Source: Pseudomonadota bacterium (GTDB taxonomy: Bacteria > Pseudomonadota > Alphaproteobacteria > Rhizobiales > Xanthobacteraceae). Taken from it: DNA of 16,734 bases. The stretch spans positions 1-16,734 of the forward strand of contig JAEVZN010000009.1 in NCBI GenBank assembly GCA_023392205.1, written 5' to 3'. Below are positions 1-7,623 of this stretch, in pieces (positions within the stretch are counted from its first letter, which is position 1; each line of letters begins with the position of its first letter). The notes beneath the pieces were generated by a model that was not told the DNA's origin, made no database searches, and was given only the letters and a program-made list of their open reading frames with translations. Both the position numbers and the translations under genes were made by a program.

Positions 1-1
1 G

Positions 2-124
2 GTCAAGGCCTCCGGAGAGATGAAGGAGCCTTGGGATTATTATAAAAAGGTCCTGGAAATTCCGGGGGAGCAGGCCTTCCGGCCCCTCGAAAAGGGTAGC
101 TGCCCGCTGGTGAACGCAAAATAG
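2..124 (+). CDS. Branched-chain amino acid-type ABC transporter substrate-binding protein, C-terminal end (partial)
   Basis: Forty residues of an open frame run in from the left edge and stop at TAG 122-124. They include the stretch EPWDYYKKVLEIPGEQAFRP followed by a CPLV ending. That pattern (PWDYYK..., IPG-x-QAFRPL, then CPLV close to the terminus) is typical of the C-terminus of periplasmic Leu/Ile/Val-type binding proteins that serve ABC importers for amino acids, amides or aromatic acids. Only the last tenth of the protein is in the window, so neither substrate nor transporter partners can be seen. It lies in the same orientation as the TetR gene that starts 176 bp downstream. The family call comes from recognising the C-terminal pattern. 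Confidence 0.7.
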   Translation, partial: VKASGEMKEPWDYYKKVLEIPGEQAFRPLEKGSCPLVNAK

Positions 125-167
125 CGGATGGACCTCGTATAGGCCTGAATTCAAGCAATGCGGAGTT

Positions 168-192
168 GGGCTGGCCTTTCGGGGGCCAGTCC
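168..192 (+). terminator. Candidate hairpin terminator after the ABC binding protein gene
   Basis: A 9-bp stem (GGGCTGGCC at 168-176 with GGCCAGTCC at 184-192, one G-T wobble) closes a 7-nt loop, 44 bp after the stop codon of the upstream gene. No T-run follows, so it is not a canonical intrinsic terminator. It could still protect the mRNA end or support a Rho-dependent stop. Confidence 0.35.
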
Positions 193-260
193 GGCTCGAC
201 CCCGGTTGGCGTGCGGCCTGTCGGAAGGGGCGACGGCAACTGGCAGATTGCCAGCGGATC

Positions 261-288
261 GGTTATGCAGGGGCAACCCCGCTATACC
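261..288 (+). promoter_or_regulatory. Imperfect inverted repeat in the leader of the first TetR gene
   Basis: A hairpin-forming element ends 12 bp before the TetR start codon. The inner stem is GGGG/CCCC around a CAA loop. An A bulge, GC/GC, a 3-by-3 internal loop and an outer GGT/ACC extend it. It precedes the Shine-Dalgarno-like GGTGA at 289-293. It may be an autoregulatory operator or a leader hairpin; no recognised motif matches. Confidence 0.3.
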
Positions 289-300
289 GGTGAATAACGC

Positions 301-1008
301 ATGCCCGACCGCGAACCCGTGAAAAAAGTGAAAAAGTCCGAGCTTCGGCGTGAGTCGATCCTGCAGAATGCGCTCAAGATTTTCGACCGGCAGGGCTTTG
401 CCAATACGTCGCTCGACGACATCGCGAAGGAAACGGGCGTCAAGCGCGAGGCGATATATTATTACTTCAACAACCGTGCCGAAATACTTCTGCACATCAT
501 CCGGCCGCAGAGCGAGGCGCTGGTCGAAGGCCTTCGCGAAGTGGTGGGGTCAAAATCGTCGTTTCAGGACAAGCTTCATGGTGCAATCCGAAACCATCTT
601 GAGCGGTTCGATCGGCATTGCCTGGAAATGACAGTAAGTCTGCGCGATGTCTATCTGGAGGATGCGCGCGAAGTGCGCCGGGAGATGGACAAGATCTGGC
701 GTTCCTACGAGACAATGTGGACGGATCTGATCGCCGAAGGGCAGCAGAAAGGCGATTTCCGGAAATGCGGTGAGCCGAAGATGATCGCATTCGGAATTCT
801 CGGCATGTGCAACTGGCTTGCGCGCTGGTACGATCCAAGAAGGGCGATTGCAATCGACGAGCTGATCGATACCTATTTCGGTATGGTTGCGTTCGGGTTA
901 GTCAGTGATCGTGCACGCCACACGGTTCCGCCACCTGAGAAAAAAGTGCCTGCGCGTCGTGAAGCGCGGAATTCACCAGTGCGCGTTGTCCTCAACGCTG
1001 GGAAGTAG
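301..1008 (+). CDS. TetR/AcrR family transcriptional regulator
   Basis: This 235-residue protein is a one-component repressor by family. Residues about 15-62 form the TetR helix-turn-helix domain: LRRESILQNALKIFDRQGF, then SLDDIAKETGVKREAIYYYF, ending in the usual tyrosine-phenylalanine of helix 3 and a short NNRAEIL linker. The rest should be the helical ligand-binding and dimerisation domain. The ligand is unknown; by context an acyl-CoA or aromatic-CoA is plausible. The ATG at 301 fits well, with GGTGA 7 bp upstream. The gene converges on the CoA ligase gene (156 bp between the stops), and TetR proteins in such loci commonly repress the adjacent ligase. The last 35 or so residues are basic and low in complexity, as in many family members. 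The family call is secure; the regulatory target is inference. Confidence 0.93.
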   Translation: MPDREPVKKVKKSELRRESILQNALKIFDRQGFANTSLDDIAKETGVKREAIYYYFNNRAEILLHIIRPQSEALVEGLREVVGSKSSFQDKLHGAIRNHLERFDRHCLEMTVSLRDVYLEDAREVRREMDKIWRSYETMWTDLIAEGQQKGDFRKCGEPKMIAFGILGMCNWLARWYDPRRAIAIDELIDTYFGMVAFGLVSDRARHTVPPPEKKVPARREARNSPVRVVLNAGK

Positions 1009-1164
1009 GGTGACTGCTTGTCGAGTTCGTCCTGCAGAGCGTGAATTGATAATGTCGGCAATAGATCGATCTGTTTCGGGCTCATTCAGTTCGCGCCGGA
1101 TTGGCAGCTATCTCGCACTAGGATCATTGCTTCTGCTAATCGCAGAGCGAGGTATGTCTCGAGT

Positions 1165-2772
1165 TCAGGTCTGCTTTGATTGCGCGGTGCGGGAATTCGT
1201 GGATGTCGTTGGCTGACGCAGCCGGAAGCGCTGGATTTTTCCGGTGCTGGTTTTTGGTAATTCCTCTATAAACTCGAACCAGCGCGGACACTTGATGTGT
1301 GCTATGCGCTCGCGCACAAAGCGGCGCAACTCCTCATCAATGTCGCTGTGCTTTGAAGCGTTTGGATCGCGAAGGACCACGAAGGCCTTTGGCTTGATCA
1401 TATCTTCGGCGTCAGGATGACCGACGACAGCGCATTCCAGCACGGCATCGTGCTGGGCGATGACGCTCTCGACTTCAGCTGGTGAGACCCATATCCCGCC
1501 GACTCGCAGCATGTCGTCGGAGCGGCCGACCAGAAAGTAGTTGCCATCCGCGTCCTGATACATCTTGTCGCCGGTGAGTACGCCGCCTGTGCCCATCACT
1601 TCGGACGTCTTCTCCGGCTTATTGCAGTATCGCTCCGCCGCGGAAGGCCCGAACATTCGCAGGTTTCCAATTTCGCCCTGTTCGACAGGCTGGCCCTTGT
1701 CATTGACAATTTCAGCGCGAAAACCATTGACCAGACGGCCGCAGCTTCCCGGCACCGACTGACCCGGACGATTGACGATGAACATGTGGGTCATTTCGGT
1801 GGTACCCACGCCGTCGAGAATCTCGACCCCTGCGAATTCCTTCCAGCGATGTAGCAGCGCGGCCGGCAGAATTTCACCGCCACTAAGACAGAAGCGTAAA
1901 TTGCGGCACGCGTGCCGGACGCGATCCCGGCCAATTCTCTCCTCCGCAAGGCGCAAGAGACCTGCGAACAGCGTAGGCACCCCCATGATGACTGTGGGCT
2001 CGTATTTGAGCCATTGTTCCCAAACCACTTCGGCAGAAATTGGTCCCGGATTGACGATGACTTGAGCCCCGGTGCGGATCGGAAAATAGACCTGGTTGCC
2101 GAGGCCAAAGGCGAAATACATCTTGGGCGGCGAGAGGACGACATCATTCTCGTCCATTTCCAGGGCGCCGCGGCCAAAGAGTTCGGTCGCCCAGTAGATG
2201 TGATTACCTGTATGCACGACACCTTTCGGGCTTCCGGTCGAACCTGACGAATAGAGCCAGAATGCCATGTCGTCCGGATCGACAGCGTGGGTCTCCGCCT
2301 CTTTAGGTTGGTCCGACAGAATATCGTCGAGGTGATCGAGGTCAGGCGCCCGCGCGCCTGCACAGAACAGATGGCGCATGTGCGGCAGATCGCGACGCAG
2401 ATGCGAAACAATCGGCGCAACCGTGTGATCCGCGATGACGGCGATGGCTTCGCTGTCAGCGATGTAATATCGGTAATCGTCAGGTTTTAAGTAGGTGTTG
2501 ATCGGTATCGCAATGGCGCCAATCTTCATGGCGCCGAGGAATAGTGCCGGGAAGTCGATATCATCGACGACGCTGAACAGGACCCGCTCGCCGGGCTTGA
2601 CCCCCATCAAGCGAAGTGCATTTGCGACCTGTGCAACGCGAGCGGAGAGTTCGCCATAGCTCCAAACGCGGTTAGGCCCGTTGAGGTATGTCCTGTTAGC
2701 ACGCGCACGCGTGTTGTTTTCAAGAAGGTAATCGACGACGTTGCCCCTCAGGCCGGCATTGCGCCCAGTCAT
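1165..2772 (-). CDS. Benzoate-CoA ligase family / AMP-dependent acyl-CoA synthetase
   Basis: A complete 535-residue adenylate-forming enzyme of the usual length. It should activate a carboxylic acid with ATP and CoA through an acyl-AMP intermediate in the cytoplasm. Visible motifs: SSGSTGSPKG (175-184, phosphate-binding loop), GVGTTE (321-326), TGD (400-402), GRSDDMLRVGG (416-426, hinge and AMP ribose region) and the catalytic lysine K512 in TSTGKIQR. The N-terminal NVVDYLLENN and the spacing between motifs resemble the benzoate-CoA ligase family, so an aromatic or heteroaromatic acid is the likely substrate. Medium-chain or other acids cannot be excluded. The ATG at 2772 has only a weak purine-rich GGCGGCGG upstream, but it begins the conserved N-terminus. 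Its promoter is probably the A+T-rich palindromic region at 2809-2845. No hydroxylase or thiolase gene is adjacent, so the pathway step is unplaced. Confidence 0.9.
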   Translation of the reverse strand: MTGRNAGLRGNVVDYLLENNTRARANRTYLNGPNRVWSYGELSARVAQVANALRLMGVKPGERVLFSVVDDIDFPALFLGAMKIGAIAIPINTYLKPDDYRYYIADSEAIAVIADHTVAPIVSHLRRDLPHMRHLFCAGARAPDLDHLDDILSDQPKEAETHAVDPDDMAFWLYSSGSTGSPKGVVHTGNHIYWATELFGRGALEMDENDVVLSPPKMYFAFGLGNQVYFPIRTGAQVIVNPGPISAEVVWEQWLKYEPTVIMGVPTLFAGLLRLAEERIGRDRVRHACRNLRFCLSGGEILPAALLHRWKEFAGVEILDGVGTTEMTHMFIVNRPGQSVPGSCGRLVNGFRAEIVNDKGQPVEQGEIGNLRMFGPSAAERYCNKPEKTSEVMGTGGVLTGDKMYQDADGNYFLVGRSDDMLRVGGIWVSPAEVESVIAQHDAVLECAVVGHPDAEDMIKPKAFVVLRDPNASKHSDIDEELRRFVRERIAHIKCPRWFEFIEELPKTSTGKIQRFRLRQPTTSTNSRTAQSKQT

Positions 2773-2808
2773 TGTGCCGCCGCCATAGACCTCACCCCCG
2801 GATGATAC

Positions 2809-2845
2809 TTTTTACTATTATGTAAAATCTACAACTATGTAAAAA
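2809..2845 (-). promoter_or_regulatory. A+T-rich palindromic promoter/operator of the CoA ligase gene
   Basis: TTTTAC (2810-2815) and GTAAAA (2822-2827) form a perfect inverted repeat around a TATTAT spacer. The right half recurs as a direct repeat: TATGTAAAA at 2819-2827 and again at 2836-2844, 17 bp apart. The block starts 37 bp upstream of the ligase ATG in an otherwise G+C-rich region. It is a likely regulator-binding site with promoter elements on the minus strand. Which regulator binds is unknown; the convergent TetR gene is the nearest candidate. Confidence 0.55.
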
Positions 2846-2904
2846 ATGAGTCAAGGGGTGGGATCTTTTAGGTCAACTCGTGATGTTATTTCCTTTCGGA
2901 TTCG

Positions 2905-3225
2905 ATGGGGGAGGCTTTCCCAGCGCCGAACGCGGCGTGGCGGTTGCAGAATCGCTCCGAAGCCCGTCTCGTGCGCGTGGCAGTCCTGGAAGGTTTCGGT
3001 ATCGGCTTTTTTCTGGAGCGGGATGTGCGCGAAGATATTACGGCTGGGCGGCTCACGCGCCTGCTGGAAGACTGGACACCGCCGCTTGCCGATCTCTGCC
3101 TCTATTATCCCGGCCGGCGCAATCCGTCGGCCGCGCTCAAGGCGTTTGTCGCTCTGGCCCGCGAACTCAGCAAGAAGTCAAAATCGTCTGACCGGAGTAT
3201 CGCGACACGTCAAGCGCGGCGTTGA
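2905..3225 (+). pseudogene. LysR-type regulator remnant (C-terminal effector domain only)
   Basis: The frame encodes about 106 residues, of which roughly 24-92 match the end of a LysR effector-binding domain: [20 protein letters not shown], then [15 protein letters not shown] and [20 protein letters not shown] whole LysR protein is about 300 residues. The N-terminal winged helix and most of the effector domain are missing. The frame is closed by a TGA at 2881-2883, and I see no LysR-like sequence in the other frames just upstream. The 3' end looks natural. The remnant begins right beside the A+T-rich ligase promoter, suggesting that a deletion or rearrangement fused there. Its stop overlaps the end of the convergent hydroxylase gene by 16 bp. 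Translation as a small domain-only protein is possible but unlikely to bind DNA. Confidence 0.75.
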
Positions 3226-5603
3226 GAAAGTGCGTGCCATACGCGCTCTGCGGTGGCTGGCATCTCGATATCCGCAGCAGCGCCCGCCCGCCACAAGGCA
3301 TCCGTCACCGCATTGACAACGGCCGCAATCGATCCGGTTACACCAGCTTCGCCCGCGCCCTTGACGCCCAGTGGATTGCTTTGCGCTGGAACCTCGTGAA
3401 GCATGACGTCGGCTGCCGGAACGTCGGATGCGCGCGGCATGGCATAATCCATGAAAGAACCGGACAACAATTGACCGTCGCTGTCATAGACGATGTGCTC
3501 CGCCAGCACCTGGCCGATACCTTGCGCGATGCCACCCTGCACCTGGCCGTGGACGATGGCCGGATTAATGACCACACCGACATCGTCGACCGCGACGTAG
3601 CGGTCCACGCGCGTCTCGCCGGTCTCGGGATCGACCTCGACTTCGCAGATATGGCAGCCGTTCGGAAAATTCAGTTCGTCCGCGTCGAAGTCACCGACGG
3701 AATCGAGCGTTCGCGGCAGATCCTCCGGAAGGTCCGGATCTCCCTTCAGCCATGTCGCAAGCTCAAGCAGCGCGATGCTGCGATCCGTGCCGACGATACG
3801 GAATGCGCCATCGGAAAACTCGATATCGGCGGGGTTCACTTCAAGCTTATGCGCCGCCAGCAACCGGGCCTTGCGGACGATTTCTTCGCAGGAGAGAAAC
3901 AGCGCGGATCCCGCCATCAACATCGAGCGGGAGGCGATCGATGCCAGTCCGCGCGGCACATCGCGGCTGTCGCCCTGGCGCAGGCGCACCAGCTCCGGAT
4001 TCACGCCGAGTTGCGCGCCGACCAGTTCGGCAAAGCTCGTCTCGTGTCCTTGTCCGCTCGACTGGGTCGCAACGACGAGATCGATGTTGCCGTCATCCGC
4101 GAATCTGATTTCGGCGCTTTCGTAGAGAAGACCGCCGATGCATTCCAGAAAGCATGACAATCCGCGCCCGCGGATCTTTCCGCTGGCGCGCGACGCTGCC
4201 TCTCGTGATGAAAATCCGTCCCAGTCGGCCAGGGCCAGCGCCTTGTCGAGAACGGCTTCGAAGTGCCCGCTGTCATACAGGCGGCCGGAAGGCGAGCGAT
4301 AAGGCATTGCAGACGGCGGAATGAGATTCTGGCGGCGCAACGAAACCGGATCGCGTCCTGTTTCGCGCGCCGCAGCGTCGACAAGCCGCTCCATGACGAG
4401 GGCCGCTGCCTCGCGTCCGGCGCCGCGATAGGGACCGACCGATGCGGTGTTTGTCATCACAAGCTTCACCGTGACGTCGATGCACGGCGTGCGATAGACA
4501 AGCGGCAGCCCGTTTGTCGTGTTCCGGATGGTGACGTAGGGACCGTGAACCGAATAATAGGCGCCCATGGCGTCGAGCACCGACAGGCGCACCGCGAGGA
4601 AATTTCCATCACGGTCGAGCGCGAGTTCTGCATCCATGACCGAGTCGCGGGCATGATTGTCGGACAGCAGATGCTCGGCGCGTGTGCCCTGCCATTTGAC
4701 CGGGCGGCCGATCGCGCGCGCCGCGTGGAGGATACAGACATCTTCCGGATAGGGCTGTTCCTTCACGCCAAACGCGCCGCCGACATCGTGTGTGAAGACC
4801 AGCATCCGCTCGCGCGGCACCTTGAAGGTATGGTCGCACAGCACCCGAAGCATGTATTGCACGCCCTGGCTCGCACAAACGAGCTGCCATGCCTGTATTG
4901 CGTCGTCGTAGCTCGCGATTGCAGTGCGCGGTTCGATCGGATTGGCGATCACCCGATTGTTTACGATGCGCAAGCGGGTGACGTGACCCGCCCGCGCGAA
5001 GGCTTTTGCGGTCGCTTCGCTGTCGCCGCCCCGATAGGTGAGGGCGATATTGTCGACAGCCTCATCCCAGACACGCGGGGCGCCGGGCTCTACCGCCTTG
5101 GCGGTGTCGACGGCGGCGGGCAAAGGGTCGATATCGACGCTGACGAGTTCACAGGCATCCTCAGCCTGCAATCGCGTCTCTGCGACAACCAGCGCAACAG
5201 GCTCTCCGACATGCCGCACTCTGCCAGTTGCGAGCGCCGGCCGCGGTGCATCGACCGGCGTCGGCATCGCAAAACCGGGTATCGGCAGATACGGAATGTC
5301 GCCGATACCGGCGGCGGCAAGATCAGCGGCCGTAAAGACGCCGAGGACGCCCGGCGCCTTGCGCGCGGCCGCAATATCGATGCCGTTCAGAATGCCATGT
5401 GCGACCGATGACCGGACAAACACCGCTTGCGCCTGATGGGGCAAGTCCAGATCGTCGGCAAAGACGCCGGCCCCGGTCACAAGCCGAAGGTCCTCGCGTC
5501 TTCGGGCAGGGCGGGAAAGGCTCAAGGGTTCTGCCGCGCGAGAGATTTCGAGAATGCGAATGGTCGTCCGAGCCGTCTCATCATGCCTCCCGCAGCCGTC
5601 CAT
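3210..5603 (-). CDS. Molybdopterin-binding hydroxylase large subunit (xanthine dehydrogenase / CoxL-like), solo
   Basis: About 797 residues. The protein belongs to the molybdenum hydroxylase family, which inserts oxygen from water into aromatic, heteroaromatic or aldehyde substrates. In this numbering: N-terminal hammerhead domain from [20 protein letters not shown] (about 34); [10 protein letters not shown] at 272-281 (Moco domain 1); PYRGAGR at 391-397, the form-II-type active-site loop, not the AYRCSFR of true CO dehydrogenase; GQGHET at 517-522; and GVKGAGEAG at 746-754, whose E752 is the expected catalytic base. The start is uncertain: the open frame extends to 5849, but conserved sequence begins near residue 30, so ATG 5603 or a TTG at 5522 (AEP-LSLSRP) is more realistic. 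No 2Fe-2S small subunit or FAD subunit is encoded in the window, which is unusual because these enzymes normally need both. It is divergent from the second TetR gene. Confidence 0.9.
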   Translation of the reverse strand: MDGCGRHDETARTTIRILEISRAAEPLSLSRPARRREDLRLVTGAGVFADDLDLPHQAQAVFVRSSVAHGILNGIDIAAARKAPGVLGVFTAADLAAAGIGDIPYLPIPGFAMPTPVDAPRPALATGRVRHVGEPVALVVAETRLQAEDACELVSVDIDPLPAAVDTAKAVEPGAPRVWDEAVDNIALTYRGGDSEATAKAFARAGHVTRLRIVNNRVIANPIEPRTAIASYDDAIQAWQLVCASQGVQYMLRVLCDHTFKVPRERMLVFTHDVGGAFGVKEQPYPEDVCILHAARAIGRPVKWQGTRAEHLLSDNHARDSVMDAELALDRDGNFLAVRLSVLDAMGAYYSVHGPYVTIRNTTNGLPLVYRTPCIDVTVKLVMTNTASVGPYRGAGREAAALVMERLVDAAARETGRDPVSLRRQNLIPPSAMPYRSPSGRLYDSGHFEAVLDKALALADWDGFSSREAASRASGKIRGRGLSCFLECIGGLLYESAEIRFADDGNIDLVVATQSSGQGHETSFAELVGAQLGVNPELVRLRQGDSRDVPRGLASIASRSMLMAGSALFLSCEEIVRKARLLAAHKLEVNPADIEFSDGAFRIVGTDRSIALLELATWLKGDPDLPEDLPRTLDSVGDFDADELNFPNGCHICEVEVDPETGETRVDRYVAVDDVGVVINPAIVHGQVQGGIAQGIGQVLAEHIVYDSDGQLLSGSFMDYAMPRASDVPAADVMLHEVPAQSNPLGVKGAGEAGVTGSIAAVVNAVTDALWRAGAAADIEMPATAERVWHALSQRRA

Positions 5604-5622
5604 GCCATTGGGCAGGCCGGTC

Positions 5623-5651
5623 TTGATTAAGTGCTTAGTTAAAAATAGTCT
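5623..5651 (+). promoter_or_regulatory. Divergent promoter/operator between Mo-hydroxylase and second TetR gene
   Basis: An A+T-rich imperfect palindrome GATTAAGTGCTTAGTT (5625-5640) sits in the divergent gap. It matches 11 of 16 positions of the perfect palindrome at 6521-6536. On the plus strand TTGATT (5623-5628) followed after 17 bp by TAGTCT (5646-5651) could be -35 and -10 boxes. That would place the palindrome between them, as expected for an autoregulated TetR gene. The boxes are weak; the palindrome is the firmer part. Confidence 0.5.
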
Positions 5652-5728
5652 TGCGTGGTTTCTCCGGTCAAGTGCCAATGGGCCGGATGTGGTTGCAATG
5701 CGGTACGCCCGCGGGACGATGTTTTGAC

Positions 5729-6499
5729 ATGCAAAAGGCAGCAAAGCGGCCTCGCCGGACGCGTGCAGAGGACGCCGAAGCGTCGACTGTGGAAGGCACC
5801 AGCGAACGGGAGGCACGCGCGCCGCGGCCGGCCGCACGCGGCGGAGCACAGGGCGATACGCGCGCGCGAATTCTGGCTTGTGCGCGCGCCGAATTCGCCG
5901 AGAAGGGCTTTGCCGGCGCGAGAACCGAAAGCATCGTGCGCGCGGCCGGGGTCAATCCGAATTTGCTGTATCACTATTTCGGATCGAAGGAGCAGCTTTT
6001 CGTTGCGGTGATGGAGGAGGTGTACGGCGACGTGCGGTCGCATCACGGTGACCTCGAACTCGAAAACCTTGCGCCGGAAAAGGCGATTCAACGCTTTACG
6101 GAGGCGACTTTCGATCTGTTCGTGACCTCGGACGATGTGATCCGGCTGTTCTCAACCGAAAACATCCATCATGCCAGGCACATCAGGGGGTCGGAGCGCA
6201 TCGCACACTTTTACGATCCGCTGCTGTCCTTGCTGGACCGCCAATTGGCGCGCGGACGGGAGCAGGGCGTGTTTCGCGCTGCGGTAGATGCGCAGGAGTT
6301 GTTCATCACCATTACCGGCTTGTCCTATTTCTATCTCTCCAATCGCCATACCTTGAGCGTGATCCTGCGCACCGATCTCAATGCGCGCGCGCGCCGGGAG
6401 CGCCGCCGCCGGCACATCGTCGATGTCGTGCTGACCTATTTGCGCGAAGGCGATGACGGAGAAGATCGGCTGGCTGCGGGAAAGACCCGCTTGACCTGA
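5729..6499 (+). CDS. TetR/AcrR family transcriptional regulator (putative repressor of the ABC importer and Mo-hydroxylase)
   Basis: This is a 256-residue TetR protein. Residues about 44-92 are the DNA-binding domain: TRARILACARAEFAEKGFAG, then RTESIVRAAGVNPNLLYHYF and GSKEQLFVAVM. It is preceded by a basic, disordered 40-residue tail (KRPRRTRAED... and RPAARGG). The frame is open back to a TTG at 5651, but the upstream codons look unlike a TetR N-terminus. ATG 5729 is chosen as the start, without a strong ribosome-binding site, so this remains uncertain. The C-terminal domain contains ENIHHARHIRGSERIAHFYD, as in TetR proteins of the CerR/YcdC-like C-terminal type. It is divergent from the Mo-hydroxylase and 112 bp upstream of the ABC importer. 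Both flanking gaps carry related palindromes, so control of both sides is likely (inference). Confidence 0.92.
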   Translation: MQKAAKRPRRTRAEDAEASTVEGTSEREARAPRPAARGGAQGDTRARILACARAEFAEKGFAGARTESIVRAAGVNPNLLYHYFGSKEQLFVAVMEEVYGDVRSHHGDLELENLAPEKAIQRFTEATFDLFVTSDDVIRLFSTENIHHARHIRGSERIAHFYDPLLSLLDRQLARGREQGVFRAAVDAQELFITITGLSYFYLSNRHTLSVILRTDLNARARRERRRRHIVDVVLTYLREGDDGEDRLAAGKTRLT

Positions 6500-6517
6500 C
6501 AATCACGGAGCGCTTAA

Positions 6518-6539
6518 GCTAATTAACTAGTTAATTGGC
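6518..6539 (+). promoter_or_regulatory. Near-perfect palindromic operator upstream of the ABC importer
   Basis: AATTAACTAGTTAATT (6521-6536) is a perfect 16-bp palindrome. With flanks GCT and GGC it becomes a 22-bp element with one mismatched pair. It starts 18 bp after the TetR stop and ends 72 bp before the importer's first gene, in strongly A+T-rich contrast to its surroundings. CTGACA at 6496-6501 could serve as a -35 box with the -10 inside the palindrome. It resembles the site at 5625-5640, supporting one common regulator. Confidence 0.7.
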
Positions 6540-6611
6540 GCATCACGTGCGCGAGGCGTACAAGGCGGCAAAGAACCGTCATGCAAAGAATCGTCAACGG
6601 GAGGAAACAAC

Positions 6612-7613
6612 ATGAAGAAATGGGTAGCGGCAGCGTTCGCGGCGATCGGTTTTCAGATCGTAACGCCGGCTTCGGCGCAGGAGCGGGTCACCCTCGTCCT
6701 GAACTGGGTCCCGTCCGGCGATCATGCGCCACTCTATTATGCCATCCAGGAAGGCTGGTATCGCGACGCAGGCGTCGACGTGCGGCTTGAAATCGCGCGC
6801 GGGTCCGGTGCCTCCGCGGCTCGCGTCGGGGCGGGCGCGGAAATGGGCATCGCCGATCTCGGTTCCGCGATGGTCGCGCGCGGCGCAGGCGCGGATTTGG
6901 TTGCGGTCATGAATATCTTTGCGAATTCGCCGCAGGGGTTCTACTGGCTGAAATCCTCGGGCATCAAGTCGGCGCGCGATTTTTCGGGACGCAAGCTCGG
7001 CAATCCGCCCGGCGACGCGGCCCGCGTGATGTGGCCGGCCATCGCCAAGCGGATCGGGATCGATCCGGGTGGCGTGACCTGGGTCAACATCAATCCGGCT
7101 GCGAAACCTGCGGCTCTCCTGTCGAAGCAGATCGACGTCACGACATTCTTCTACAATTATCATTATATCATGCAGCGTGAGATCGGCGACGATCTCGGCT
7201 TTGCATCCTGGCGTTCGCTGGGTCTGAATCTTTACGGCAACAGCCTGCTCGCCAATGGCAAGTTCCTGAAGGACAAGCCGGAAGTTGTGCGCGCGGTGAC
7301 GAGGGTGTCGCAGCGTGCCTATCTCCATTGCGTGCAGAAACCGGAGCCCTGCATCGCCGCGATGACGGCCGTCGTGTCCGGCATAAAAGCGGATGAAGAG
7401 ATGCAGAACTGGAAACTGACGGTGTCCGCCCTGTTCGACGACGACGCCTTCCGGCAGCAGGCCTTCGGCTGGTTTGTGCCCGAGCGTGTGAAGAACGATC
7501 TCACGGTCGTGCGGGAGAATTTCGATTTGAAGGAGGCTTTCGAGGCGGACGCCCTGGCGACCAATTCGATGCTGGATACTTCGCTCCGCCTGCCGGCGCG
7601 TCAGACGAACTGA
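6612..7613 (+). CDS. ABC transporter substrate-binding protein, NMT1/THI5-like (SsuA family)
   Basis: 333 residues. A classic Sec signal peptide (MKKW, a hydrophobic stretch, then PASA-QE with predicted cleavage after residue 22) directs it to the periplasm. The mature protein starts with the NMT1 pattern VTLVLNWVPSGDHAPLYYAI followed by QEGWYRDAGVDV, typical of binding proteins for thiamine precursors, sulfonates, riboflavin and aromatic or heterocyclic acids. Later landmarks are GIADLGSAMVARGAG (the ligand-site loop) and FSGRKLGNPPGD. A strong GGGAGG lies 7 bp before ATG 6612. It is the first gene of a three-gene importer operon, 10 bp before the permease gene. The substrate is unknown. The presence of a Mo-hydroxylase in the same putative regulon makes a heteroaromatic acid a reasonable guess. 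Confidence 0.92.
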   Translation: MKKWVAAAFAAIGFQIVTPASAQERVTLVLNWVPSGDHAPLYYAIQEGWYRDAGVDVRLEIARGSGASAARVGAGAEMGIADLGSAMVARGAGADLVAVMNIFANSPQGFYWLKSSGIKSARDFSGRKLGNPPGDAARVMWPAIAKRIGIDPGGVTWVNINPAAKPAALLSKQIDVTTFFYNYHYIMQREIGDDLGFASWRSLGLNLYGNSLLANGKFLKDKPEVVRAVTRVSQRAYLHCVQKPEPCIAAMTAVVSGIKADEEMQNWKLTVSALFDDDAFRQQAFGWFVPERVKNDLTVVRENFDLKEAFEADALATNSMLDTSLRLPARQTN

Positions 7614-7623
7614 AGCGGCCAAA

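Noticed and set aside
240..254. CTGGCA-GAT-TGCCAG hairpin
   Set aside because: A 6-bp stem with a 3-nt loop and no T-tract, in a G+C-rich spacer already containing a larger inverted repeat; probably chance.
905..1216. Small plus-strand frame between the first TetR gene and the ligase end
   Set aside because: Overlaps both genes, has no ribosome-binding site or family signature, and its hydrophobic patch is too short to argue for a membrane protein.
4263..5411. 382-codon plus-strand open frame
   Set aside because: Antisense shadow of the molybdenum hydroxylase gene, whose motifs fix the real frame.
3210..5849. 879-codon version of the molybdenum hydroxylase
   Set aside because: The first 80 or so residues cover the divergent promoter and the start of the TetR gene, look non-homologous, and exceed the family's usual length.
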